A stretch of DNA of 64,000 bases. Origin: Weeksella virosa DSM 16922 (GTDB taxonomy: Bacteria > Bacteroidota > Bacteroidia > Flavobacteriales > Weeksellaceae). The stretch lies in assembly GCF_000189415.1 (NCBI RefSeq), contig NC_015144.1:501501-565500 (forward strand), in the 5' to 3' direction. Shown here piece by piece: positions 17,186 to 27,800 of this stretch (position 1 is its first letter; every line of letters starts with the position of its first letter). The notes under the pieces are model-generated. The model was given only the letters and a program-made list of their open reading frames with translations. It did no database searches and was not told the origin of the DNA. The translations under genes and the position numbers were made by a program.

Positions 17186-17800
17186 ATGAAAAAATTAATC
17201 TTAGTAGCTTCTGTTTTAGCTATAGGAGCTAATGTACAAGCACAAGAAGTAGGTTCTTTTGGTTTTGAAAAAGGAAATGTAATCGTTGAAGGAAACTTAG
17301 GATTTAATTCTTCTAATGACAAAAACAAAGATGAAAAAATCAATAAATTTACCTTCACTCCGAAAGTAGGATACCTAGCTACAGACAAATTTGCAGTAGG
17401 TATTGCAGCTGGTATTGGTACAGACAAAACAAAACTTAATGGAGTACAAACAGAAAAAATCAATACCTATGATTTAGGAGTTTTCGGACGTTACTATTTC
17501 TTAGATTTAGGACAGCGTTTCAAAACATTTGCGGAAGTTGATTTTGGTTACACTAACGTGAAATACGAAAATTTAACTACAAAAGAAATCAAAGCTGATG
17601 GATTTAATTCTGGATTATCATTAGGGATGAACTATTTCTTGACCAACAAAATGGCCATTAACTTTGTTTTAGGTGATGTTATTTCGTACAACTCAGTTAA
17701 GGTTGACGGTGGGAAATCTGTTTCTAACTTCAATGGAAATATCAATGCTTTTGATAACTTCTTCGACACAGCTAAATTTGGTCTAACATACAAATTCTAA
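17186..17800 (+). CDS. Small outer-membrane beta-barrel protein
   Basis: A 204-residue protein starting with a cleavable signal peptide (MKKLILVASVLAIGANVQAQ, cut after the Ala-Gln-Ala region). The mature part alternates polar and aromatic residues in amphipathic strands such as KFTFTPKVGYLATDKFAVGIAA and ends in a Phe (KFGLTYKF), the usual C-terminal signal of barrels inserted by BamA. This matches the outer-membrane beta-barrel domain family seen in many Bacteroidetes. The function is unknown. A longer frame begins at 17159 inside the promoter element and was not used. It has its own promoter and terminator. Confidence 0.85.
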   Translation: MKKLILVASVLAIGANVQAQEVGSFGFEKGNVIVEGNLGFNSSNDKNKDEKINKFTFTPKVGYLATDKFAVGIAAGIGTDKTKLNGVQTEKINTYDLGVFGRYYFLDLGQRFKTFAEVDFGYTNVKYENLTTKEIKADGFNSGLSLGMNYFLTNKMAINFVLGDVISYNSVKVDGGKSVSNFNGNINAFDNFFDTAKFGLTYKF

Positions 17801-17829
17801 ACTATACATAATTTAGTTTTTTTTAAAAG

Positions 17830-17857
17830 AACCGCTAATTTTTAGCGGTTTTTTTAT
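17830..17857 (+). terminator. Terminator after the small outer-membrane protein gene
   Basis: AACCGCTAA and TTAGCGGTT form a 9-bp stem with a tiny loop, followed by a T-run, 30 bases after the stop codon. Confidence 0.9.
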
Positions 17858-17918
17858 TGTCTAATTTTCCCATCATCCTTTCTTTTTTATTTCTCCGAAA
17901 AAAGCTTAATTTTCAGCA

Positions 17919-20900
17919 ATGATACAAGTAGGAGATTTTAAACTATACAATGCCTCTGCTGGCGCAGGAAAAACCTATACATTAGTAAGAAATTTACTAA
18001 TAATTTTATTGCAAAATTCTCGTGATAATTGGTTCGAATATATTTTGGCAATCACCTTTACCAACAAGGCTGCAAATGAGATGAAAGAAAGAATTCTTCT
18101 CAACCTGAAAGAGTTGGCAGATCCTACTAAAAAGCAAAACGATTATATACAAGGAATTGCAAAGGATACAAAGCTTTCTATAGATGAAATTCAACAAAAA
18201 GCGCACAGAATCTTAACATCTATTTTGCATAACTATTCTAAGTTTTCTATCAGTACAATAGACAAATTCAATCTTCGATTAATCAAATCTTTTGCACAAG
18301 ATTTAGGTTTATCTATGAGTTTTGATGTTGAAATGGATGTCAAAACTTTGATAGAAGAAGCGGTAAATTTGGTGTATTCTAAAATCGGGAAAGACGAGGA
18401 ACTCACCGAATCTATTCTCGATATGTCGTTGAGCAATATGGAGGAGGACGCTTCGTGGAATATTCGATATTCACTAAAAAAACTTGCCGAAAATCTAGCA
18501 AGCGATATACACTTAGAAGAATTGAGCAAAATGAATATGCTTGGTTTACAAGATTTTGATAAGTTCCGTCTGCAATTGGCAAATAGACAAAAAGAGCTTT
18601 ACGAGGATTATCATACTATATATCTTGCATTTAACGAACTTCTAAAATCGCATAATTTATCGGTGGATGATTTTCCTCAAAAATCAAGAGGAATAGGAGG
18701 TTTTTTTAATAAATTCAACAAGTACAAAGACAAAAAAATTGTTAATCTAAATTCTTATTCTCAGAAAACTCTCGATGGAGAATATAACGAAAAACATCCA
18801 CTTATTGTTCCTGTAATAGGAGAACTCAATGTTTTGTATCAAGCAGTAACACAGCTTAATCAGAAAAATATTTTGTACAATGCTTTGCAAAAAAACATCC
18901 AAGCTTTGAGCCTCAATAACGAGATTAGAAAAGCCTTAGAAGAAATCAAGAAAGAAAACAATCTGCTATTGATCAATGAATTCAACACATTAATTAGCGA
19001 ACATATTCAGAATCAACCTAGCCCGTTTATTTATGAAAAAATAGGAAGCAAGTTCAAACATTATTTTATTGATGAGTTTCAGGACACCTCGACTTTGCAA
19101 TGGAAAAACATGTATCCTTTGATCGAAAATGCATATGCACAGAACGATACAATTATGCTGGTAGGCGACGTAAAGCAATCGATTTATCGTTGGCGAGGAG
19201 GAAACCCTAATCTGATGATCAATATCAAAGAGCAAATTCCATCCATAAAAATAGAGAATCTAGACACGAATTGGCGCAGCTACGAAAATATTATTTTATT
19301 CAACAATTCATTGTACCAATCTATTTCGAAAAATCTAAGTTCTAACTCACATCAAGCCATTTATCAAGCAGGCAGCAATCAATTGACAAACCCCAAAAAA
19401 GGAGGTTATGTATTGGTAGAGTTTTTAGAGGAGACTGCTGAAAAGAAAATGAATGAAGTTCATCTAGACCGAGTTTTAGAAACAGTAGAACGCATAAAAA
19501 AGGATGGATTCCTGTACAGCGACATTGCGATTCTTGTACGCAAAAACGATAAAGGAACTCTAGTTGCCGAACATTTGGCAAAAGCCAACATCCCGATAAT
19601 TTCTAATGAAGCCTTGTTGCTGAAAAATGCAGCAGTAATTCAATTCATAGAATGCTTATTACAGATTGCTCACCAGCCACTCAATAAACAACAAATTGCG
19701 AAAAGTTTCTTACTTGCTTATCAGATGAATTTACTCCAACAGGTCGATTTCACAGAGCTGATAAGCGATGCAATCCAAGATAGTCCCGAAAGTTTTTTGA
19801 TCGTTTATCAACGGTTAGGATATGATTTGCGTTTTTTGTTTGATGAAAATTTATCGTTGTATGATTTGATTGAGCAATTACTCAACATTTTTCCGTTCGA
19901 GTCGTCTACCGATGCCTATAGAATTGCATTTCTAGATGAAGTTTTGAGCTTCACATCTAAAAACGAAACCACGATTGCCAATTTCTTAGCGCATTGGAAT
20001 ATAAAAAAAGAAAAATTGAGTTTACAAACTCCAAAAGGAGTCGATGCTTTACAAATCATGACGATTCATAAATCAAAAGGCTTAGAATTTCCAGTTGTTA
20101 TTTATCCATTTATAGAAGACAAAATAAACTACAACTCTGATATTTGGATTCCCTTAGAAAAAGAAGAAGATCAACCATTCGAATCTTTTTATGTTACTAT
20201 AACTTCTGATCTAAAAATCATAGAAAATCGAGAAATAAAAACAATTATCGAAGAAGAAAATCATCTCAATGAACTCGATAATCTAAACGTTTTGTATGTT
20301 GCCACTACACGAGCGAAAGAGCAATTGTATCTTTTTGCAAATTTACCAAAGGATAATGGAAAAGAAGAAAAACCAGCAATCAATAGTTGGCTCTATAAAT
20401 TTGTACGAGAACAACAACCCAAAAATGAATCTAATCGGTTCGAGCTTTTTGGTGAAGCCATTCGTGTTTCGGGACAAGAAGAAATTCTGAAAGAAGGAAT
20501 CGACATTCCGTATTATCAACAAAACTGGACCAATCATTTAGCAATCAGCACCAACTCAGAAAAAACGAAACAAGAAAGAGAAAGGACAGCTTTTGCAAAT
20601 GCAATACACTCTATCCTATCGAAAATCTTTCTGCAAGAAGATGCAGAAAAAGCAATAGAAGTTGAGATGCACTCTACTTTACTAAATAAAGAAGAAAAAA
20701 CCAAAGTAGAAAAGTTAATTTATCAGATTATTAATCATCCTCAGCTAGCAGAGTTTTATAACAACCCAAAATCTGTTATCTTGAATGAGCGAGATTTCAT
20801 TGCCGAAGATGGACAGATTTTCCGTGCAGATCGAGTAGTGATCCATCAAAAGAATTTGAGCATAATTGATTATAAAACCGGGAGTCCTCAACTAAAACAT

Positions 20901-21020
20901 CAATCCCAAATTGATCATTATGCTAATTTTTTCAACCAATTAGGCTATACAAGCATAAAGAAAATACTGGTCTATATCGATAGTCAGGGCCAAACAATTA
21001 GCATAGACGAAGTAAACTGA
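17919..21020 (+). CDS. UvrD/AddA/RecB-type helicase-nuclease
   Basis: A 1033-residue superfamily 1A helicase with a C-terminal nuclease, as in AddA or RecB, enzymes that process double-strand DNA ends for recombination. Walker A is NASAGAGKTYTL near residues 9-20. Walker B is FIDEFQDTSTLQW near 383, motif III VGDVKQSIYRWRGG near 415, motif V MTIHKSKGLEFPVVIYPF near 714 and motif VI LYVATTRAKEQLYLF near 790. The tail has a PD-(D/E)xK core seen as FRADRV and IIDYKTGSP near 970-990. The usual AddB-type partner gene is not adjacent. The stop overlaps the uvrC start by one base (TGATG). Confidence 0.9.
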   Translation: MIQVGDFKLYNASAGAGKTYTLVRNLLIILLQNSRDNWFEYILAITFTNKAANEMKERILLNLKELADPTKKQNDYIQGIAKDTKLSIDEIQQKAHRILTSILHNYSKFSISTIDKFNLRLIKSFAQDLGLSMSFDVEMDVKTLIEEAVNLVYSKIGKDEELTESILDMSLSNMEEDASWNIRYSLKKLAENLASDIHLEELSKMNMLGLQDFDKFRLQLANRQKELYEDYHTIYLAFNELLKSHNLSVDDFPQKSRGIGGFFNKFNKYKDKKIVNLNSYSQKTLDGEYNEKHPLIVPVIGELNVLYQAVTQLNQKNILYNALQKNIQALSLNNEIRKALEEIKKENNLLLINEFNTLISEHIQNQPSPFIYEKIGSKFKHYFIDEFQDTSTLQWKNMYPLIENAYAQNDTIMLVGDVKQSIYRWRGGNPNLMINIKEQIPSIKIENLDTNWRSYENIILFNNSLYQSISKNLSSNSHQAIYQAGSNQLTNPKKGGYVLVEFLEETAEKKMNEVHLDRVLETVERIKKDGFLYSDIAILVRKNDKGTLVAEHLAKANIPIISNEALLLKNAAVIQFIECLLQIAHQPLNKQQIAKSFLLAYQMNLLQQVDFTELISDAIQDSPESFLIVYQRLGYDLRFLFDENLSLYDLIEQLLNIFPFESSTDAYRIAFLDEVLSFTSKNETTIANFLAHWNIKKEKLSLQTPKGVDALQIMTIHKSKGLEFPVVIYPFIEDKINYNSDIWIPLEKEEDQPFESFYVTITSDLKIIENREIKTIIEEENHLNELDNLNVLYVATTRAKEQLYLFANLPKDNGKEEKPAINSWLYKFVREQQPKNESNRFELFGEAIRVSGQEEILKEGIDIPYYQQNWTNHLAISTNSEKTKQERERTAFANAIHSILSKIFLQEDAEKAIEVEMHSTLLNKEEKTKVEKLIYQIINHPQLAEFYNNPKSVILNERDFIAEDGQIFRADRVVIHQKNLSIIDYKTGSPQLKHQSQIDHYANFFNQLGYTSIKKILVYIDSQGQTISIDEVN

Positions 21021-22831
21021 TGAACGAGCAACTAAAAATACAACTATCCGCCTTACCCGAAACACCTGGTGTTTATCAATACTATAATAAAAAAGGAAAT
21101 TTACTATACGTTGGCAAAGCCAAAAACCTAAAGAAAAGAGTAAATTCTTATTTCAATAAAACCCACGATTCTGGTAGGATACGATTATTGGTAAAAAAAA
21201 TAGACCGGATAGAAACCATCAATGTAGCAACAGAGTACGATGCCCTATTGTTAGAGAATACGTTGATCAAAAAAAATAAACCGCGCTACAATATAATGTT
21301 GCGTGACGACAAAACTTATCCTTGGATTTGTATCAAAAAAGAGCCTTTTCCACGGATAATAAGCACACGGAAATTGGTGAAAGATGGGTCAGAATATTTC
21401 GGTCCATATTCGAGTATTCGGGTGATGCGCACCTTGTTAGAACTTATTCGAGAATTGTACTTCATCCGAACTTGTTCGTATGACCTGAGTGAAGATAACA
21501 TAGAAAAAGGAAAATACAAAGTATGTTTAGAATACCATATTGATCGGTGCAAAGGACCATGCGAAGGATTGCAAACCGAAGCCGACTACGATATGCAAAT
21601 TCAGGCGATACGGAATATTATCCGTGGCGATTATGCCGAAGGTAAACGGTATCTTACCGATTTGATGGAAAAATTTGCAGCAGATTTGCAATTTGAACAA
21701 GCACAAAACATCAAAGAAAAATTAGAAGCTCTCAGCTCTTACCAAACAAAATCCACGGTAGTTCATCCTTCTATCACTCGAGTAGATGTTTTTTCGATTA
21801 TTTCGGATGCTGATTATGCATATATAAATTTTTTACGGATTCATAACGGAGCTATTATACAATCGCATACCGAAGAATGGAAAAAGAAGCTAGAAGAAAC
21901 CGATGAAGAATTGTTAACGACTGCAATAATAGAATTTGGTGAGCGTTTTGATTTGCAATCGAAAGAGATCTATGTGCCGTTCGCGTTAGATCTAGAAATA
22001 CCGAATGTAAAAATTACGGTTCCGAAAATAGGCGACAAAAAGCATATTGTAGACTTATCCGAAAGAAATGCTAAATTGTATCGATTGGAACAACTTAAAC
22101 GCACAAAATTAGTAGATCCTGATCGACATACAAATCGAATCATGAAACAGATGAAAGTAGATTTACGCCTCCTAAGAGAACCTCGACATATAGAAGGTTT
22201 TGACAACTCGAATATCCAGGGAACAAATCCTGTTTCGGCCTGTGTAGTTTTTAGAGATGGTAAACCAAGCAAGAAAGATTACAGAATTTTCAATGTAGAA
22301 ACAGTCGACGGACCAAATGATTTTGCAACAATGGAGGAAGTAATTTACCGTCGATATTCTCGCTTACTCAACGAAGGAGAAGCATTGCCGGATTTGATTT
22401 TGATTGATGGCGGAAAAGGACAACTTTCGTCTGCACTGAAAAGTATCGATCGATTGGGCTTACGCGGAAAGGTGAGCGTCATTGGGATTGCGAAACGATT
22501 AGAAGAAATATTTTATCCGAATGATCCTTACCCTTTGTATTTGGATAAAACTTCGGAAACCCTCAAAATTCTACAACAAGTGCGTGATGAGGCACACCGT
22601 TTTGGGGTTAGCCGCCACCGCAATAGAAGAAGTAAAAGCGCATTCAAAACCGAGTTGGATGAAATCCCAGGTATTGGTAAAAAAACAATTGAAAAATTAT
22701 TAAGAAATTTCGGATCGGTAGAGCGTATTAAATCAGCAAGTTTAGCTAATTTAGAAGAAGTTATAGGACAGTCGAAAGCTATAATTATAAAAAATTATTT
22801 TAGTAATGAAGAAGATACTCGTAGACAGTGA
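21020..22831 (+). CDS. uvrC: Excinuclease ABC subunit C
   Basis: UvrC makes both incisions in nucleotide excision repair after UvrA-UvrB find a lesion. The 603 residues show the GIY-YIG nuclease domain at the N-terminus (GVYQYYNKKGNLLYVGKAKN), a UVR segment near 200-235, the RNase H-like UvrC domain (HIEGFDNSNIQGTNPVSA near 391) and C-terminal helix-hairpin-helix motifs (LDEIPGIGKKTIEKLLRNFG near 550). Length is normal. The start overlaps the preceding helicase-nuclease gene by one base, so DNA repair genes form an operon. The end overlaps the next frame if that gene starts at 22806. Confidence 0.97.
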   Translation: MNEQLKIQLSALPETPGVYQYYNKKGNLLYVGKAKNLKKRVNSYFNKTHDSGRIRLLVKKIDRIETINVATEYDALLLENTLIKKNKPRYNIMLRDDKTYPWICIKKEPFPRIISTRKLVKDGSEYFGPYSSIRVMRTLLELIRELYFIRTCSYDLSEDNIEKGKYKVCLEYHIDRCKGPCEGLQTEADYDMQIQAIRNIIRGDYAEGKRYLTDLMEKFAADLQFEQAQNIKEKLEALSSYQTKSTVVHPSITRVDVFSIISDADYAYINFLRIHNGAIIQSHTEEWKKKLEETDEELLTTAIIEFGERFDLQSKEIYVPFALDLEIPNVKITVPKIGDKKHIVDLSERNAKLYRLEQLKRTKLVDPDRHTNRIMKQMKVDLRLLREPRHIEGFDNSNIQGTNPVSACVVFRDGKPSKKDYRIFNVETVDGPNDFATMEEVIYRRYSRLLNEGEALPDLILIDGGKGQLSSALKSIDRLGLRGKVSVIGIAKRLEEIFYPNDPYPLYLDKTSETLKILQQVRDEAHRFGVSRHRNRRSKSAFKTELDEIPGIGKKTIEKLLRNFGSVERIKSASLANLEEVIGQSKAIIIKNYFSNEEDTRRQ

Positions 22832-23225
22832 TTTGCCATCATTGATGAATAATTATCGCTTACAAACGATATTGGCTTTGGTGCCAAATTTATTTTTCAT
22901 TCTTACGATAACCAGCTATTTAGCTATTTATTATTCGCTATTTAGCTATATCGGAGACTCGAAAGGTTTGGCTTATGGGCTTTTGGGAAATTTATTGATT
23001 TTTATTGTATTGGCTTTTTTCAGTTTTTTCACAGGTTTAATTTCTTTTATTTATTATATTCTTCATGTAGTTAAAAACCCAAATTTGCAAGAGCATGACA
23101 ATCGTTTGTTGTGGATTATTGGAGTTGTTTTTGGGATGGGGCTCGGGACACTAATATATTGGTGGACACAAATAAAAAAGAAAGATCCAAAACCTTTGAT
23201 CGACATTTATTCTGACAATTTATAA
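22806..23225 (+). CDS. Small integral membrane protein of unknown function
   Basis: A protein of up to 139 residues with three hydrophobic helices (about 22-46, 58-83 and 100-118) and short charged ends; it is a cytoplasmic-membrane protein that I do not assign to a family. The longest frame starts at 22806 and overlaps uvrC by 26 bases. An internal ATG at 22845 lies 14 bases after the uvrC stop and gives a 126-residue protein beginning MNNYRLQ; either start is possible. It is probably co-transcribed with uvrC and ends before a bidirectional terminator. Confidence 0.7.
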   Translation: MKKILVDSDLPSLMNNYRLQTILALVPNLFFILTITSYLAIYYSLFSYIGDSKGLAYGLLGNLLIFIVLAFFSFFTGLISFIYYILHVVKNPNLQEHDNRLLWIIGVVFGMGLGTLIYWWTQIKKKDPKPLIDIYSDNL

Positions 23226-23342
23226 CCTTTCTTTTGCTGCTATCAACAAAATTAGATTCTCTGAAAAAAGGTGAATAGTCCAATGCATATTTAGTATTTG
23301 GGTAAAATGATGTAAAAAATATATATTACGTAGGATGATAAA

Positions 23343-23376
23343 AAAATTCCTCCGAGCTGTTGGCTCAGAGGAATTT
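23343..23376. terminator. Bidirectional terminator between the uvrC operon and the susD operon
   Basis: AATTCCTCCGAGC pairs with GGCTCAGAGGAATT around a short loop (one G-T pair), flanked by A-run and T-rich sides. Genes converge on it from both directions. Confidence 0.7.
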
Positions 23377-23407
23377 TGTGTTTATGGTTTTAATCTTTAT
23401 TAGAAGA

Positions 23408-24853
23408 TTAGTTACCCCATCCTGGATATTGTTGATCTTTAAGTATTGGATTAATATTTAAAGAGTAAGATGGAATTGGTAATACAAATAATTTATCACC
23501 TGTGGCAACATTACAATTTGCATTACAGTTTGTTGCTTTAACAATTGGTAAGTTATTACGTTTCAAGTCAAAGAAACGTTGTCCTTCACCAACAAATTCT
23601 TTACGTTTTTCTGTTAAAACAGCTGCTAATGCATCACCTGAATATGTAGTACCTCCACGCTCTGTTGCAAAAGTGTTAACCTCTGCTAAAGCTGTAGCGC
23701 CTTGCCCAGATTTTGCCATTGCTTCCCATTTGATGAATTTAGCTTCTGTTAAACGCAATGTTTTAACATTGGCAATGTTTTGATCTGTAACAATATAATT
23801 TTTATATTTCTTGATGAAATAACCTGGGTTTGGTGCATCATCATCGCGTGTATCTTTTAGAAATAAATTTCTACGTACATCATCAGCTCCGAATAAATCT
23901 ACCAAATTAGAACGTACCAAAATAGATTTTCTGGTATTTTCTTCAGTACCTACGTTATATGGATCATATAAAACTCCCATAGAATAGTTTACACCTGGGT
24001 TTGCCAAAACGCTATTCCCTATTTCGAAAACAGTTTCTGCTTGATTATCTACTTTATCCGAATAAAAATATTCTTGTAATTGATCAGCTGTTACTAATGA
24101 AAATACTCCTGGTGCTTTATTCAACGCATCATCTGCATACGAGATTGCATTTGCATAATCGCCTACTGTTAAGTAAGCTTTTGCTAACAATAATCGAGCA
24201 GCTGTTGATGATAAGAACGATTTGTTTACCGGCGTTTCATTTTCTGCTACGATTCCTGCTTTCAAATCACTAATGATTTGCGCATAGGTATCTGCAACAG
24301 AAGAACGTCCGTAAAATGCAAATGGATCGAACTCTCCTGTATATAGAGGGATACCGTATTCTTGGTTTTTACCTGAAGTTGGGTTTTCTCCCCATCCTTG
24401 TGCTAAATAAAAGAATGCCATTCCTCTAGCTGTATAAGCCTGAGCTTTCATAGCTTTAACATTGTCAGTTTCTTCTATTTTTGCATTGATAATAAAGTTT
24501 GCTTGGGCAACGATATCGTATAGCTCGTTGTAGATCGCATTCTGATCTCCTGCAGCAGCAGACCAATTCATGTTATGGAATGTTAAGAAATACCCACTAT
24601 TAGTACTACTTACGAATAAATCATCCGATGCTAAGTTCCCTAAATTAGGGATATAAGAATTAAAAGATTCTGCTACAGCAAACTGTGTATACATTCCTTT
24701 TAATACAAATTCCATCGTAGATTCATCCTTGATAGGATTTACCCCTGCTTCAATACCAACCCCATCTTCTGGAAATTGCACCAAGTCATCACTACTACAA
24801 GAAAATGCAGTAATAGCGAATGCTGTTAATAATATATATTTAATTTTTTTCAT
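23408..24853 (-). CDS. SusD/RagB-family outer-membrane lipoprotein (pair 1)
   Basis: A 481-residue surface lipoprotein of the SusD/RagB family. These bind a nutrient and form the lid over the partner SusC channel. The signal peptide ends in a lipobox (TAFSCSS, Cys19). The helix-rich TPR-like core includes YTARGMAFFYLAQGWGE near 137 and AARLLLAKAYLTVGDYANAI near 217. The C-terminal WEAMAKSGQ..RFFDLKRNN region and the final PGWGN are typical. It follows the susC-type gene by 13 bases. The substrate is unknown because no hydrolase is next to it. Confidence 0.93.
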   Translation of the reverse strand: MKKIKYILLTAFAITAFSCSSDDLVQFPEDGVGIEAGVNPIKDESTMEFVLKGMYTQFAVAESFNSYIPNLGNLASDDLFVSSTNSGYFLTFHNMNWSAAAGDQNAIYNELYDIVAQANFIINAKIEETDNVKAMKAQAYTARGMAFFYLAQGWGENPTSGKNQEYGIPLYTGEFDPFAFYGRSSVADTYAQIISDLKAGIVAENETPVNKSFLSSTAARLLLAKAYLTVGDYANAISYADDALNKAPGVFSLVTADQLQEYFYSDKVDNQAETVFEIGNSVLANPGVNYSMGVLYDPYNVGTEENTRKSILVRSNLVDLFGADDVRRNLFLKDTRDDDAPNPGYFIKKYKNYIVTDQNIANVKTLRLTEAKFIKWEAMAKSGQGATALAEVNTFATERGGTTYSGDALAAVLTEKRKEFVGEGQRFFDLKRNNLPIVKATNCNANCNVATGDKLFVLPIPSYSLNINPILKDQQYPGWGN

Positions 24854-24866
24854 TTTAAATTAATTT

Positions 24867-27800
24867 TTAGAAGTCAATAGATACACCAAATGAGATACTC
24901 TTCATGATTGGAGAAGTATAATCAAATACCCCTTTTCCTTGCCATCCGTATGAGAATGCATTTGAGTTTGATTCTGGATCAAAAGCTAATGTATCATCAA
25001 ATACCCATGTAACTAAATTATTACCTCTCAAGTATACGGTTAAATTATCTATACCAGAATCTTTTAATAAGTCTCCGAAACTATAAGATAATTTTACTTC
25101 TTTCAGACGAATGAAATCTCCGTCTTTTAAAAAGCGAGTAGACGCTAAACGAGAGTTTGGATTATTAGAACCCCATTTCTGGATTGGGTTACTTGCATTT
25201 CTATTTTCTGGTGTCCAAGAATCATATAATGCTGATGCCAATTGGTTGTAAGTTACAGATGCTCCATCTCCTAAAGAGTAAGATTGCCATGAGTCGAATA
25301 CTTGGTAATCGAATGCTCCTGAGAAGAATACGCTTAATGAGATATTTTTCCAAGACATGTCAGAACGTAAACCTGCCATCCATGTTGGGAATGGTGTTGT
25401 TCCTTGGAAATATTGTTTAGCTTTACCTCTATCATTGGTTGTTTCTGTTTCTGTTTCGTCTGTAAACCATAATGCATCACCATTTGTAGGGTCTACTCCT
25501 GCCCATCCGTAAGTGTAGTATTCACCAAACTTACGTCCTTCTTGGATTGCTTTCATACCTCCTGCTAGATATCTAGCATTTGGATCTTTCATTTTCCCAA
25601 TTTCAGATACATTGTAAGATGCGTTAGCGGTTAAGCTCCACAAGAATTCTCCTGAATTGAATGGTCTTACTGTTAAGATCCCTTCTACCCCTTTATTTTC
25701 AATTTCTCCAATATTAGTCCATGATGTATTTACAGGGCTCGGAGTTTCATATGGTATTTGTAATGGAAAAATTGCATCGCTAGTTAATTTACGGTAATAA
25801 TCAAATGATCCGCTTACTACATTGTTTGCAAATGCATAATCTAAACCAATATTTAATTGTTTAGTGGTCTCCCATTTAAGGTCTGGGTTACCTACGTTAC
25901 TTACAACAAATCCTTTTCCATTGTCTCCGTAATCAGAAGATACTCCCAAGAAAGATACTCCATTATAAGAAGTTCCCCATTGATCGGCATATGGAATGTT
26001 ACCAATTTCACCGTAGTTTGCACGTAATGTTAAGTTTGTAACTGCAGGTGAATTGATATCTTGTGTAAAGTTATATCCTGCTCCAGCTGACCAGAACCAA
26101 CCGCCTCTATTGTTTTCTCCTAGAGTAGAGTTATTATCGTTACGTACTTGTCCTGATATTGTTAATCGGTTACTTAGCACATAGTTCAGACGAGCAAAAT
26201 ATGAGTATTGCACCCATTTTTCAAATTCTCCTGTTGCAGCAATAATTGTCCCTGCATTATTCATCAATGGTTTTGCAATCAAAAAGTCTGTACCATGAGC
26301 AAAAGCACGTCTCATAGTGTGTTCTTGATATTCCATCCCTACATATGCTTGTAAGTCGTGAATATCATTAAATACTTTTTTGTAGCTTAGGGTGTTTGTC
26401 CAGTTCCAATCAAAGAATTTCGAATCGCTCGTATACAAACGTCCATTTACTGAAACTCCGTCTCCATAAAATGGGTTATACCATTGATTTTCATTTAACA
26501 TTTGGTATTGTCCACCCCACTGAGAGTCGAACGCTACACTAGGAGTTATTTGATAAGTTCCATTAACAGAAGCTAAAAAAGTATCTACATTACCTTTGAT
26601 ATGGCTATGTTTAAGTACTGCTGCTGGGTTGTGACCACCTGCACCACCTAAACTTAGGTTATAATCACCGTTAGCTAAATAAACTGGAGATGTTGGTCTT
26701 ACTGTCCATTGTGTTAACCATGGATTAGAAAAAGCACCTCCATCTAAATAGGTTTTATTTTCTACAGTAGTAAAGTTAACATTTGCACCTAATTTGAATT
26801 TATCAGAAGCTTTATGATCAACGGCTAATGAAGCACTTAAACGATCAAATGCCGAATAAATTGTTAACGGATTATTGTCATAATATGAGAAACCTGCTCT
26901 AAATGATGTATTATCACTACCTCCCGTTACGCTGAAATTATAAGTTTTTACTGTTGACACATCACGTTGTACAGCATCTCTCCAGCTTGTATTCGTCTTA
27001 CCATCCCATCGCACATAATTCTTAAAGAACTCATACCCTTCTTCGCGTGTTGAAGCTAGACCACTGTTGTATCTTAATAATCCACCCCATTGTACAAACT
27101 CTTCTGCATTCATGAACTTATTTTCATTATAAGCTTCGTCTTGTACAGAGAATTCAGATGAAATATTAAATCTTGTTTTTTGATTGAATTTACCTCTCTT
27201 TGTTGTAACAACTATAACCCCATTTGCTCCACGAGCTCCATATAAAGCTGTTGCTGAAGCATCTTTAAGAACTGTTACATTTTCGATTTGGTTAGGATCT
27301 ATAGAAGACAGTGGGTTGAATGATGTCATCAAACTACCATTATCTGCACCTTTACCTACTACAACACCATCGATTACATATAATGGGTTTGTAGTCCCTA
27401 TGAAAGACCCTGCACCACGTATTGCTATAATATTTGCAGAACCTGGTTGTCCTCCTCCTGTAGAGAAGTTAAGACCGGCAACACGACCGTTTAACACCTC
27501 ATCAACAGATGCTACTGGTGTGTTTTCAAAAACTTCACTCTTAACTGTTTCGTATGATCCAATTTTTTGTGCCGGATCTAACTGAATACCGCCAATGATA
27601 TTTACCGTCGATAATTCGATTTGTTTCGCCTCTGAAGTTCTTATCACTCCTAAATTGGCAGAAGTTACTTTTACTTCTTTCCCATTTACAATTAGTGTAT
27701 CCCCTACTTGAGCATCGATATCGAAGTTACCATCCATATCCGTATAGGTTGTTTTATCTGTACCTTTTACAGAAACCTCTACGTCAGATTCAGGGAAACC

